DNA of 64,000 bases from RH-AL1 sp965214415 (GCA_965214415.1 CBDCBQ010000003.1:1798001-1862000); one strand, 5' to 3'; shown: positions 8,475-16,814, numbered from the stretch's first letter. Translations and numbers: made by a program. Notes: generated by a model not told the origin, from the letters alone.

Positions 8475-8837
8475 TCAGTAGGTGACGCTTGGCGCGTTGT
8501 CGGCCATGAACTCGACGAGCTTGGCGCCGCCGACGATCTTTGCCCCGTCGACCAGAGCGTTCTCGTCGAGCCCGCGCTTCTTGAAGCAGGGCGAGCACAC
8601 GAAGATCTGGCCGCCGGCCTCGACGAAGTTCGCCATCAGGTCTTTCAGCGGCGCGAAGCCCTCCTCGTGGATGTCGTCGGCATAGCCCTTCTGCGAAAGG
8701 CGCGTTCCCTCGATCGAAAGGAATACGAGCGTGTCGCGATCGGACGCGACCGACGCGTTGGCGATGACGAAGCCGACGGTGGCGCGATCGGTATCGCTCT
8801 TGGCATTGGTGATCGAGATGACGAATTTGCCGGGCAT
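8475..8837 (-). CDS. DsrE-family protein, probable sulfur/selenium carrier
   Basis: 120-residue DsrE/F-like protein. It starts with a beta-strand and nucleotide-fold-like segment (FVISITNAKSDTDRATVGFVIA) and has a Cys pair in IFVCSPCFKKRG (about residues 79-90), where DsrE-type proteins carry their persulfide cysteine. AGGAGA precedes the ATG. It lies between a TusA-like gene and a TusA-MetE fusion, all on the minus strand with gaps of 21 and 2 bp. The YedF proteins linked to selenium metabolism join a TusA and a DsrE domain in one chain; here the two parts appear as separate neighbours. Delivery of reduced selenium to SelD is an inference. Confidence 0.85.
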   Translation of the reverse strand: MPGKFVISITNAKSDTDRATVGFVIANASVASDRDTLVFLSIEGTRLSQKGYADDIHEEGFAPLKDLMANFVEAGGQIFVCSPCFKKRGLDENALVDGAKIVGGAKLVEFMADNAPSVTY

Positions 8838-8858
8838 GGTTCTCTCCTGCGATGAAGT

Positions 8859-9089
8859 TCAGTCGCGCGCTTTGATCCAGAACGACTTGTGGGCTGGGTC
8901 GTGGTGAAGCAGGTGGTGCCCGGTCAGGCGGCACCAGGCCGGCAAATCCTCGGGCGCGCCGAGGTCGAGCGAGACGACCTTCATGATGCGGCCTGGCATG
9001 CCGCGCAGCTTCCCGCGCAGCGACAGGAGCAAAGGCCCGCAGCCGAGATCGCCGGCATCCCAGGTCGCGTCTGCTGTCGGCATGTCCAT
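8859..9089 (-). CDS. TusA-like sulfurtransferase-family protein
   Basis: 76 residues, one TusA/SirA-like domain. The motif is LGCGPLLLSLRGKL, with a single Cys near residue 17, rather than CPxP. The middle reads RIMKVVSLDLGAPEDLPAWCRLTGHHLL, closely matching the TusA-like N-terminus of the fusion protein at 6937-8472. Starts at 9089 (MDMPT) or 9083 (MPTAD) are both possible; GGGAGGCGGG lies upstream and favours 9083 slightly by spacing. First gene of the three-gene operon. A run of 11 G lies 28 bp upstream. Confidence 0.8.
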   Translation of the reverse strand: MDMPTADATWDAGDLGCGPLLLSLRGKLRGMPGRIMKVVSLDLGAPEDLPAWCRLTGHHLLHHDPAHKSFWIKARD

Positions 9090-9116
9090 CCCGCCTCCCG
9101 CGTTTCCGGCAAAATC

Positions 9117-9127
9117 GGGGGGGGGGG
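9117..9127. repeat. Homopolymer run of 11 G (C on the transcribed strand)
   Basis: Eleven consecutive G at 9117-9127, 28-38 bp upstream of the TusA-like start on the minus strand. Runs this long slip in replication and can alter promoter spacing. No function is shown. Confidence 0.9.
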
Positions 9128-9307
9128 CGGAAGTAGCAATGCAAGCAGTGTCGCGAACGGGCCCCACCCCCCACGGGTCTGGCCAGTACTTGTGATGACG
9201 GAAGGTAGGCCCCTCAGGAAGCAAGTCAATCGAGCAGTGCTGTCACGAGGCGCGTCGATAGAGGGCTTGCGAAACCCAGCCCGCTGCGATTTGGTGCGCG
9301 CCTTCGA

Positions 9308-9404
9308 GGAGGAGATGCGTTCCCCGGTGGGGCGTCCGGACTTCAAATCCGGGAGGGGCCGCCAGGCGGTCTTTGGTGGGTTCGACTCCCACTCTCTTCC
9401 GCCA
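9308..9404 (+). tRNA. selC: tRNA-Sec (anticodon UCA)
   Basis: 97-nt tRNA with an 8-bp acceptor stem, GGAGGAGA (9308-9315) paired with TCTCTTCC before GCCA (9401-9404). The anticodon TCA is at 9343-9345 in the loop CTTCAAA. There is a long variable arm GGGGCCGCC...GGCGGTC, and a T loop GGTTCGACTCC. The anticodon arm, variable arm and T arm resemble E. coli selC closely, and the CCA end is encoded. This is the adaptor for the UGA codons at 970 and 2884. Confidence 0.97.
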
Positions 9405-9489
9405 TTTCGGTCCGCCAAGCCTTCGCGCCAGGATCAACCGAGCCTTCAGTCGCCCTGCGTACCCTTCGGCTTTCGGCCGAGGCTCGCGA

Positions 9490-9961
9490 TGTCGCTCGAT
9501 ATCGGACACGAACGACCGACGACGCGCATCGCACGGCCCGTCTCATGTTCGCTCCCGACGCCCGGCGCCATGCTCTTTGGCGTCCTTTTCGTGGTCGCGC
9601 TGCTGCCGGTCCTCGTGACCCCCATCCCGGCGATGGTCGACTACGTCAATCATCTTGCCCGCATGTACGTCCTGACCGTCGCCGGGACCGCCGACGCCTT
9701 GCCGTTCTACCGCGTCACGTCGGCTATTCGTGCGGCGGGCCAATCGCGATATCGCTCCTTGAGCGTGTCGCGGACGGCCACGCGAGCGAGGACACACCGG
9801 CATTCGTGCGCTCGTGGCTTGCGGACTTCGACTATCTCTATGTCGTCGGCCCCTCGGCGCCGAATGCGCTGCCGACCCGGCTCGAGCAGATCGAGACAAA
9901 TCCCCGCTTCACGCTCTATCGCATCCGCAAGACCCAGGGTGCGAAGCCGCGATCTGGGTAG
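9490..9961 (+). pseudogene. Remnant of a membrane protein gene (internal deletion)
   Basis: The first part (9490-9730) encodes a basic N-terminus followed by a hydrophobic helix and PIPAMVDYVNHLARMYVL, typical of the start of a large polytopic membrane protein. The second part (about 9725-9961, in another frame) encodes a soluble C-terminal tail: LLERVADG, FVRSWLADFDYLYVVG, RFTLYRIRK. The several hundred residues expected between them are missing and the frames do not match. I read this as one gene collapsed by deletion. It fills the space between tRNA-Sec and selA. Confidence 0.65.
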
Positions 9962-10014
9962 CGGCTGGCGGCACGCCTCCCGTCCGGCGGCCCGCTATGG
10001 TAGAAGCGCTGGCG

Positions 10015-11439
10015 ATGACCATCGAACACGTTTCCAGCTCCCCGGCGCGACGGCTCCCATCCGTCGATCGCCTGCTCGGTCTGGCCGAGACGCATGCGCT
10101 GGTCGAGCGCCACGGCCGCAAGCCGACGGTCGAGGCGATCCGCGACAGCCTCGCCGTGGCGCGTCGACAATCCGAAGGCACGCTGCCGGATGAGGCCGGC
10201 CTCATCGCGATGGCCGCGCGCGCGCTCGACCAGCTCTTCGCGCCGTCGCTGCGCCCCGTGTTCAACCTCACCGGCACGGTGCTGCACACGAACCTCGGCC
10301 GCGCCTTGCTGCCGCCGGAAGCCGCGGAGGCGGTCGCACGCGTGCTGACGGGCGCCTCGAACCTCGAATTCGATGTCGAAGCCGGCAAGCGCGGCGAGCG
10401 CGACGACCATGTCGAGCAGCTGATCTGCCGGCTCACCGGCGCCGAGGCGGCGACGATCGTCAACAACAATGCCGCCGCCGTGCTCCTGGTGCTCGCGGCG
10501 CTGACGGCCGACAAGGAGGTGCTCGTCTCGCGCGGCGAACTCGTCGAGATCGGCGGCGCGTTTCGCGTGCCCGACGTTATGGCGCGCGCCGGCTGCAAGC
10601 TGAAGGAGATCGGCACCACCAACCGCACGCATCTGCGCGACTACGCCGACAACATAGGTCCCGACACGGTGGCGGCGATGAAGGTGCATCAATCGAATTA
10701 CGAGATCAAAGGCTTCACGGCCGCCGTCGAGGACGCGGCGCTGGGCGCGCTCTGCCGCGAGCGCGGCATCCTCATGCTCGACGATCTCGGCTCCGGCAAT
10801 CTCGTCGACTTCGCCGCCTACGGCCTGCCGCCCGAGCCGACCGTGATGGACGCGGTGCGCCACGCCGACATCGTCACGTTCTCCGGCGACAAGCTGCTGG
10901 GCGGCGTCCAGTGCGGCCTCATCGCCGGGCGCAAGGACCTGATCCAGACAATACGCAAGCATCCGCTGAAGCGGGCGCTGCGCGTCGGCAAGGAGGTGTT
11001 CGCGGCAATGGAGGTGGTGCTGCGCCTCTATCTCGATCCGGATCGTCTCGCGCAACGCCTGCCGACGCTGCGCCTGCTGACCCGCAAACGCGAGGACATC
11101 GAGGCGCAGGCCGCGCGCCTGGCGCCGGCGATAGAGGCGGCATTTTCCGGCGAGGCGGCGGTGGCGGTCGTGCCCTGCGCCAGCCAGATCGGCAGCGGCG
11201 CGCTGCCGGTCGAGACGCTGCCGTCGGCGGCGATCGCGCTACGGCCGCCGCAGCCCGGCAAAGGCGACGGGCGCTGGTTGAAGGAGATCGCCGAGCGCTT
11301 CCGCGCGCTACCCCGTCCAGTCATCGGCCGCGTCAACGACAATGCGTTCCTTCTCGACCTGCGGACGCTTGAGGATGAAGCGGGGTTCCTGGCGCAGCTC
11401 GGACTGATCCGCGAAGGTGCGCCAGCCTTAGAGCGGTAG
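10015..11439 (+). CDS. selA: L-seryl-tRNA(Sec) selenium transferase SelA
   Basis: 474-residue PLP enzyme that converts Ser-tRNA(Sec) to Sec-tRNA(Sec) using selenophosphate. Family landmarks: NLTGTVLHTNLGRALLP (84-100), NNNAAAVLLVL (150-160), GTTNRT (200-205), DDLGSGNLVD (256-265), and the PLP-binding lysine at 293 in TFSGDKLLGG. The length matches bacterial SelA. ATG codons at 9997 and 10015 are both in frame; 10015 (MTIEHVSS) is chosen because family members begin close to the RRLPSVDRLL segment. It acts with tRNA-Sec 610 bp upstream and selD downstream. Confidence 0.97.
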   Translation: MTIEHVSSSPARRLPSVDRLLGLAETHALVERHGRKPTVEAIRDSLAVARRQSEGTLPDEAGLIAMAARALDQLFAPSLRPVFNLTGTVLHTNLGRALLPPEAAEAVARVLTGASNLEFDVEAGKRGERDDHVEQLICRLTGAEAATIVNNNAAAVLLVLAALTADKEVLVSRGELVEIGGAFRVPDVMARAGCKLKEIGTTNRTHLRDYADNIGPDTVAAMKVHQSNYEIKGFTAAVEDAALGALCRERGILMLDDLGSGNLVDFAAYGLPPEPTVMDAVRHADIVTFSGDKLLGGVQCGLIAGRKDLIQTIRKHPLKRALRVGKEVFAAMEVVLRLYLDPDRLAQRLPTLRLLTRKREDIEAQAARLAPAIEAAFSGEAAVAVVPCASQIGSGALPVETLPSAAIALRPPQPGKGDGRWLKEIAERFRALPRPVIGRVNDNAFLLDLRTLEDEAGFLAQLGLIREGAPALER

Positions 11440-11440
11440 C

Positions 11441-11683
11441 TCAGTTCTCGTCGAAGCAGCCGCTGTACGAAACGCTCGACGCGCCATCCGCGCGGGCGTG
11501 GCACTCGTTGTCGTAGGGCACGAGCCGATTTGCACCCATCGCGGCGCACACCGGCGTCACGCGGTCGCATTGCTCGGAGACCGCGACGCTGCGCCCCGTG
11601 ATCACGGCCGCGTCGTCGTCGGCGAACGCGATGGTGCTCGAGACCACCATGACCGCCAGTAACGCGGCGCCGAAAACTCTCAT
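11441..11683 (-). CDS. Small exported Kazal-like cysteine protein
   Basis: 80 residues with a signal peptide (MRVFGAALLAVMVVSSTIAFA, about 21 residues). The mature part has the spacing of a Kazal-type domain: CDRVTPVCAAMG, then VPYDNECHARADG, then GCF. Such domains often inhibit serine proteases; no target is indicated. It converges on selA, with the two stop codons adjacent, and lies on the strand of the Tat-type DsrE and selD genes. Confidence 0.75.
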   Translation of the reverse strand: MRVFGAALLAVMVVSSTIAFADDDAAVITGRSVAVSEQCDRVTPVCAAMGANRLVPYDNECHARADGASSVSYSGCFDEN

Positions 11684-11767
11684 GGTCGTCCCCCAGTCGT
11701 TTCGCCGCATTAACCTTTGCCGCTCTCGTCCGGTTCCGGCCGCGCTCTTCTCCTTAAGGCTGAGACC

Positions 11768-12241
11768 TCACGGCCGAATATACGCCCAGCCCTGCTCCTG
11801 CGCCTCGGCAAGGCGGACGACGCCGCTGGGAGTCGTCTTCACGCCCGGCAGGATCGGGATGTCCTCGGGGTGTTTGCCCATGCTGTCGGCGATCGCCGCG
11901 CGGGTGTTGTCGCAGGCGAGGATCGTCAGCGACCCGCCCAGATCCTGCTGCAGGTTTTCGACGTCGCCCTTCATCATCGAGATGTCGCCGCGCACCATGC
12001 CGAAGCCGGGCCCGAAGGCGACGATCTCGATCGAATAAGGCTCGCCTTTGTCCTTGTAATAGGCCGCGTAATTATGGGCGTTGCCGAGTACGAGGGCCTG
12101 CACATGCCGGTCGTCCGAGCTGATCTGGAACGCGACCTTGTGCGGCTTGGCATCCGCCGCGTTGGCGGTGCTTGCCTTGGTAGTGGAGGCCGCGAGCGCG
12201 AAGATGCCGAGCCCCGCCCGACCGAATAGACGGCGATCCAT
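11768..12241 (-). CDS. Exported DsrE-family protein with twin-arginine-like leader
   Basis: 157 residues. The N-terminus MDRRLFGRAGLGIFALAAS has two arginines before a hydrophobic stretch and looks like a Tat or Sec leader ending near NAADAK. The rest is a DsrE/F-like fold: KVAFQISSDDRHVQALVLGNAHNY, VEIVAFGPGFGM-type strands, and a cysteine in LTILACDNTRAA where DsrE proteins carry their reactive Cys. It lies 23 bp downstream of selD on the same strand, so it is probably co-transcribed with it. A periplasmic role in handling reduced sulfur or selenium is inferred. Confidence 0.8.
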   Translation of the reverse strand: MDRRLFGRAGLGIFALAASTTKASTANAADAKPHKVAFQISSDDRHVQALVLGNAHNYAAYYKDKGEPYSIEIVAFGPGFGMVRGDISMMKGDVENLQQDLGGSLTILACDNTRAAIADSMGKHPEDIPILPGVKTTPSGVVRLAEAQEQGWAYIRP

Positions 12242-12264
12242 GGTTTCTCCTGACTTGTGCGAGA

Positions 12265-13311
12265 TCAGACGACCGAGACGACCGGCTCGCCCTGCTCCAT
12301 CGTGCCGATCTTGGCGGCGAGGGCGAAGCCGGCGGCGTGGCAGCGCGCGACGATGTCGTCGGCACGATCGGCGCGCACGGCGACGAGCAGGCCGCCCGAG
12401 GTCTGCGGATCGCACAGAAGCGCGCGTGCCCACTCCGGCACGCCCTCGGGCAGGCGCACATGCGCGCCATAGCTGCTCCAGTTGCGGCCGCCGGCACCCG
12501 TGGCGTAGCCGGCCTGGGCGAGCTTCGCCGCGCCGGGCAGCGTCGGCACCGCCTTCGCGTCGAGATTGGCGGACAGACCGGCGCCGCGACACATCTCTAG
12601 CAGGTGGCCGAGCAGGCCAAAGCCGGTGACGTCGGTGACCGCGTGCACGGCCTCGAGATCGGCCAGCTCGGTGCCGATCGAGTTGAGCTTCGTCGCCGAG
12701 GCGACCATCGTCGCGTAGTCCTCTGGCGACAGCTCGTCCTTCTTCATCGCGGCGGAGAAGATGCCGACGCCGAGACCCTTGGTGAGGACCAGCGCGTCGC
12801 CGGCCTTGGCATTGGCGTTCTTGAGCACCTTGTCGGGGTGGACGATGCCGATCGCGACCAGCCCGTAGATCGGCTCCGGCGTATCGATCGAATGGCCGCC
12901 GACGACGGGGATGCCGGCCTCGGCGCAGGTCGCGGCGCCGCCGGCCAGGATATCCTGCGCGGCCTCGATCGGGATCGTCGCGATCGGCATGCCGACGAGC
13001 GCAAGCGCGAAGATCGGCCTGCCGCCCATCGCGTAGACATCGCTGAGCGCGTTGGTCGCGGCGATGCGGCCGAAATCATGCGGGTCGTCGACGATCGGCG
13101 TGAAGAAGTCGGTCGTCGCGATGATCGCCTGGGTGTCGTTGAGGCGGTAGACCGCCGCGTCGTCCGCCGTCTCGGTGCCGACGAGCAGCTCGGCGCACGG
13201 GAACGGCAGCGGCATCTTCTTCAAGATGTCCTGCAGCACGGCCGGCGCCAGCTTGCAGCCGCAGCCACCCCCGTGGGCCATCGAGGTGAGGCGCGTCTGG
13301 TGCACGTTCAT
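12265..13311 (-). CDS. selD: Selenide, water dikinase (selenophosphate synthase) SelD
   Basis: 348-residue enzyme making selenophosphate from selenide and ATP. The ATG at 13311 gives MNVHQTRLTS..., placing Cys17 and Lys20 (GGGCGCKLAP) at the same positions as the essential residues of E. coli SelD. This SelD is the Cys form, not the Sec form seen in some bacteria. Later landmarks: TTDFFTPIVDDPHDFGRIAATNALSDVYAMGG by segments, and VTDVTGFGLLGHL. An upstream in-frame start at 13410 would add 33 basic residues and is not supported. It is divergent from the selenate-binding protein gene, with 143 bp between. Confidence 0.97.
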   Translation of the reverse strand: MNVHQTRLTSMAHGGGCGCKLAPAVLQDILKKMPLPFPCAELLVGTETADDAAVYRLNDTQAIIATTDFFTPIVDDPHDFGRIAATNALSDVYAMGGRPIFALALVGMPIATIPIEAAQDILAGGAATCAEAGIPVVGGHSIDTPEPIYGLVAIGIVHPDKVLKNANAKAGDALVLTKGLGVGIFSAAMKKDELSPEDYATMVASATKLNSIGTELADLEAVHAVTDVTGFGLLGHLLEMCRGAGLSANLDAKAVPTLPGAAKLAQAGYATGAGGRNWSSYGAHVRLPEGVPEWARALLCDPQTSGGLLVAVRADRADDIVARCHAAGFALAAKIGTMEQGEPVVSVV

Positions 13312-13454
13312 CGAAGGGCTCCGATCGTTCCGGCGTGGGCTACCACGCGCCGCTTGGCGCTCCCATGCCCCGTTCGCGGGGGCCGCGCGCCACTTGACGA
13401 GACGACACATAGGCCCGCTATCATCTTGCGCGCAAAATAATTCTTGGAGGATCG

Positions 13455-14324
13455 ATGCGACGCCTGATGCTGGCTCTTGCTGCGGCCGCCGCCCTGCTCG
13501 CCCCCGCCGCGGCGAACGCCGAGGAGCAAAAGACCTTCGTCTTCACCGCCATCCCGGACCAGGATCCGACCCGGCTCATGCAGCGCTTCTCGGCCGTGGC
13601 CGACTACCTGCACGAGAAGCTCGGCGTGCCGGTCAAATACGTGCCGGTGAAGGACTATCCCGCCGCCGTCACCGCCTTCGTCAACGACGAGGTGCAGATG
13701 GCCTGGTTCGGCGGCTTCACCGGGGTGCAGGCCCGCTCGCGGGTGCCCGGCTCCCAGGCGATCGCCCAGGGGATCGAGGACAAGCAGTTCAAGACCTACT
13801 TCATCGCCAATGCCGCGACCGGCCTCGCCAAGTCGGCCGAGCTCGACAAGGGGATGGCCGGCAAGACGTTCTCGTTCGGCTCGCGCTCGTCGACATCGGG
13901 GCGGGTGATGCCCGAGTATTTCATCGAGCAGGCCTTCGGCAAGCCGCCGACGGACGTGTTCTCGAAGGTCGGCTTCTCGGGCGACCACACGAAGACGATC
14001 CAGCTCGTCCAGTCCGGCGCCTACGAGGTCGGCGCAGTCGACTATTCGGTCTGGGGCCTCGAGGTGAAGGCCGGCCATGTCGACGAGAGCAAGGTCAAGG
14101 TGATCTGGGAGAGCCCGCCCTTCCCCGACTACCAGTGGACCGTGCGCGGCAAGCTCGACAAGACCTACGGCGACGGCTTCACCAAGCGGCTGCAGGAGGC
14201 GCTGATCGACGCGCACGACCCGAAGATCCTGGGCGCCTTCGGCCGCACCAAGTTCGTCGCCGCCGACAATGCCGAATACAAGCCGATCGAGGACGTCGCC
14301 AAGAAGGACGGGCTGCTGAACTGA
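13455..14324 (+). CDS. Putative selenate ABC transporter substrate-binding protein
   Basis: 289 residues; signal peptide MRRLMLALAAAAALLAPAAANA, cut near residue 22. The mature protein is of the PhnD/SsuA-like type (phosphonate-binding class), beginning FVFTAIPDQDPTRLMQRF and containing FVNDEVQMAWFGGFTGVQAR and a KTFSFGSRSSTSGR oxyanion-binding loop. Members found beside selenophosphate synthase genes are annotated as putative selenate-binding proteins, and the gene here is divergent from selD. GGAGG precedes the ATG. Matching ATPase and permease genes occur 3.1 kb downstream, past an insertion. Specificity for selenate is from context. Confidence 0.87.
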   Translation: MRRLMLALAAAAALLAPAAANAEEQKTFVFTAIPDQDPTRLMQRFSAVADYLHEKLGVPVKYVPVKDYPAAVTAFVNDEVQMAWFGGFTGVQARSRVPGSQAIAQGIEDKQFKTYFIANAATGLAKSAELDKGMAGKTFSFGSRSSTSGRVMPEYFIEQAFGKPPTDVFSKVGFSGDHTKTIQLVQSGAYEVGAVDYSVWGLEVKAGHVDESKVKVIWESPPFPDYQWTVRGKLDKTYGDGFTKRLQEALIDAHDPKILGAFGRTKFVAADNAEYKPIEDVAKKDGLLN

Positions 14325-14376
14325 GTGGATGCGCGGCCGGAAACCGGTGCATGTCGAATGCGGATTTTGCGTCAGG

Positions 14377-14758
14377 ATGCGTCATGCGTCAGCCAAGGTG
14401 CCGGCGGAGAGATTTCCGGCTATATTGCTGGAAATAGCTCAGGAGGTCGACCTGGACGCCTCGCAGAAACGTGCCATCCAGACCTACCGATTCCGCCTCG
14501 GCGAGCGCGGCCTCGCGCGGTTCGAGGTGCTCGGACGCAACACCGACCGCGACTTGATCCGGGCACTCGCGTGTCGCCTGGCGGGAGACGAGCCGGAGGC
14601 TCCGCGGCAAATATGCATTCCGGCGTTAGGCGAGCTGTGAGCAAGGCCCTTGCTGGTGAATCATCCGAAAAGGGCGGCATCCTCGCCGCATAGCGCCGAT
14701 CGCCTGTGGTGAGGGCCGATCTCGGCCTGGCGCGGGCCCGCGAGGCGGGCCGCAAGGT
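14377..14758 (+). pseudogene. Decayed VapB-type antitoxin gene
   Basis: The first frame encodes DASQKRAIQTYRFRLGERGL and FEVLGRNTDRDLIRALACRLAG, typical of a small alphaproteobacterial antitoxin family. Near 14610 the frame shifts: the continuation SGVRRAVSKALAGE, SEKGGILAA lies in another frame. It then meets TAG (14691-14693) where leucine is expected, and goes on RRSPVVRADLGLARAREAGRKV. One frameshift and one stop break the gene. Such antitoxins usually precede a PIN-domain toxin; here AT-rich DNA follows instead. Confidence 0.7.
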
Positions 14759-14770
14759 CGCGGAGAACAG

Positions 14771-15290
14771 GGATGAAGCAAGATCGATTCATTGCCTTCA
14801 TGGATATGCTTCTAGGGCTTGGACCGATAGAGTATTAATCGCCTCCATTTTAATAAACATCTGTCTATTTTTACATTTAAGATCGAAAGCGGATCTCTTA
14901 AAAAGAAACATTGGCATTTTAACGAAAATAAGTGGTGCGTTCCGATCGCTCTATCGTGCACGTGCGCGATCCTATTAGGAATATCAATATTTAATTTGGA
15001 AGTAGGTTTTTCTGTGAGGCCGCTAAAAAATGACCGATTTAGCTTTGAGATTTAATTATTTTACGAGTATCTCAGCAATAGCTGCTTATTCGTTTCGTGG
15101 ATTCGACTTATTCGAGATCACCTCTTCGGTATGGCGGGGTGTGGATATAAGATCGTTGCATTCTTACTGTTTTTATCAAATAAAATTGCAACTTCGATGG
15201 TATTGTACCTCTAGTTTGAACCGGACAGAAAGCGATGCTTGTGCCGAACTAAAGCTTCCATGAAGGACGCATCGAGAACTTGAAGAAAAT
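14771..15290. other. AT-rich segment, probable horizontally acquired scrap
   Basis: About 500 bp with far lower GC than the surroundings, rich in TTTAA, ATAAA and similar runs. It holds only short frames: 14772-14837 encodes a 21-residue peptide beginning MKQDRFIAFMDML, after a ribosome-binding-like GGAG, and 15030-15263 encodes 77 residues (MTDLALRFNYFTS...). Neither is recognisable. The base composition marks foreign DNA at the edge of the primase-bearing insertion. Confidence 0.6.
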
Positions 15291-15303
15291 CTCCCGATTG
15301 GCC

Positions 15304-15411
15304 GCCATTGCGGCCGAAGGCGAAGCAACGCAGGGACGGCCGCCGGCGGCACTGCCGCGACGTTGAGGCCTGCCGCCCCTGGATGGCTTCGCTGCGCTCG
15401 CAATGACGGTG
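15304..15411. repeat. Dispersed palindromic repeat, copy A
   Basis: Intergenic element with outer parts GCGAAGCAAC... and ...GCTTCGCTGCGCTCGCAATGACG. Related copies are at 19852-19932 and 42795-42888; half-elements are at 49789-49813 and about 6912-6930. It resembles intergenic palindromes common in Rhizobiales. Confidence 0.75.
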
Positions 15412-15448
15412 ATGTTATTTTTCACAAAACTATAATCTCGCCCCCCCC

Positions 15449-16777
15449 TCACCGCAACCGCACCCCCCGATACAGCCGCGCATGCTCCGTCCGTACCCGC
15501 GTGAGCCCGCGGCGCTCCAGCATCGCGGCGAGCATGCGTTGGGTGCCGGGGGGCTCGCCGGCCGCCTTCATCCAGGCGACCCAGGCGGCGTAGAGCGCGC
15601 TCGCCGTCTCGGTGGCGGCGGGATCGCCGGTCTCGCAGGCGTCGGCGAGGAACAGGCCGACCATGTCCTGGCCGCCGAGATAGGCGTCGCTCGCCGCCCG
15701 CTCGACCGCGGCGCGGGGCAGACCTTCCGCCTGCCAGGCGAGGCAGCCGTCGATCATCCAGCGCAGGATGGCCGGCCATTCGGCCCTCAGCTTGGCCTCG
15801 AGCCGGCGGTCGGGCCGGGCCGGCGTGGCGGTGAACGGCACGATGCGGATGCGCCGGCGCAGCGCCGCATCGACGCCGCGCAGCACGGGCAGGTGGTTGC
15901 CGACGATGATCAGCTTGAAGCTCGGGCGGAAGGTGAAGGCGTCGCGGCGCAGGAAGCGCGCGTTGATCGGATCGCCGCCGGTGAGCAGCTTGAGGCGCGC
16001 CTCGGCCCAGGGCTGACCCGCCTCGTTCTCGCTCGCCGTGACGAGCCGCGCGCCGCGCAGCACCGCAAGCTCGCCCGACGCGCCGGCCCTGCCGGCGGAT
16101 AGCGCCGACAGCACCTCGGGCGCCGCCACGCGGGCGTAGTCGCCCAGGATGCCGGCAATCGTGTTGAGGAAAACGGTCTTGCCATTGCCGCCGTCGCCAT
16201 GGCCGAACAGCAGGACCTGCTCGCGCGTCTCGCCGGTCAGCGCGTAGCCGCAGAAGAGGTGCAGGAAGCAGGCGAGTTCGGCATCGCCGCCGGCCGTCTC
16301 GGAGAGGAAGCGCCGCCACAGCGGGCAGTCCGCCGTGTCCGCCGGCGCCACCGCCGTGGCACGGGTGATCGCGTCGCGCGGGTCGGCGGGTCGCAGTGTC
16401 CCGGTCGCGAGATCGACGGTGCCGCCGGGCGTGCCAAGCTGCATCGGATCGGCGTCCCAGGTCTCCGCGACCATGGCCAACGCGTCGTCGGCGCGGGCGA
16501 AGCGCTCGACGCTGGCGACGAAGCTCATCCGCCCTGCCCCGCGTACCGCCTCGCCGTCGGCGGCGGCCAGTTCGCGCGCGATCTCCCGCGCCAGCTTCAT
16601 CGTCTGGCCGGTACGATCCTGCCGCCAGATGGCGCCATCCCACACGAACCACGCCCCGGCATCGTGGCAGAAGCGCAGCCGCCCAGCCTGGCGCTCGGCG
16701 AATTGCCGCGCCACCGCGTCCTCGCTGACGACCACGTGCTCGAGGCCGTGCTCGCCGTATCGCATCCAGCCGGTCAT
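15449..16777 (-). CDS. Phage/plasmid-type primase-helicase (P4/D5 family)
   Basis: 442 residues. The N-terminal part (VVVSEDAVARQFAERQAGRLRF, WFVWDGAIWRQD) is the D5-N region. The Walker A motif GHGDGGNGKTVFLN (about residues 198-211) begins the superfamily 3 helicase domain, followed by the B' and sensor segments (LVTASENEAGQPWAEARLKLLTGGD, FKLIIVGNHLPVL). Such proteins start replication of satellites, phages and plasmids. No integrase, capsid or portal gene is nearby, so this is an orphan gene. The ATG at 16777 lies 10 bp from a perfect palindrome. It lies within the selenium island, between the selenate-binding protein and its ATPase. Confidence 0.85.
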   Translation of the reverse strand: MTGWMRYGEHGLEHVVVSEDAVARQFAERQAGRLRFCHDAGAWFVWDGAIWRQDRTGQTMKLAREIARELAAADGEAVRGAGRMSFVASVERFARADDALAMVAETWDADPMQLGTPGGTVDLATGTLRPADPRDAITRATAVAPADTADCPLWRRFLSETAGGDAELACFLHLFCGYALTGETREQVLLFGHGDGGNGKTVFLNTIAGILGDYARVAAPEVLSALSAGRAGASGELAVLRGARLVTASENEAGQPWAEARLKLLTGGDPINARFLRRDAFTFRPSFKLIIVGNHLPVLRGVDAALRRRIRIVPFTATPARPDRRLEAKLRAEWPAILRWMIDGCLAWQAEGLPRAAVERAASDAYLGGQDMVGLFLADACETGDPAATETASALYAAWVAWMKAAGEPPGTQRMLAAMLERRGLTRVRTEHARLYRGVRLR

Positions 16778-16786
16778 GGCGCGCCT

Positions 16787-16814
16787 CCATAATCGGTAAT
16801 TATACCGATTATGG
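16787..16814. promoter_or_regulatory. 12-bp inverted repeat, probable operator of the primase gene
   Basis: CCATAATCGGTA (16787-16798), ATTA, TACCGATTATGG (16803-16814): perfect arms immediately upstream of the primase start, in AT-rich sequence. Likely a repressor site; the repressor is not in the window. Confidence 0.7.

Noticed and set aside
12265..13311. A third Sec codon, in SelD
   Set aside because: The relevant codons are TGC for Cys; no in-frame TGA is present.
13309..13410. Upstream start for SelD
   Set aside because: The extra 33 residues are unlike the family; ATG at 13311 places Cys17 and Lys20 as in E. coli.
15449..16814. Prophage
   Set aside because: Only a primase-helicase is recognisable; no integrase, attachment site or structural gene was found.
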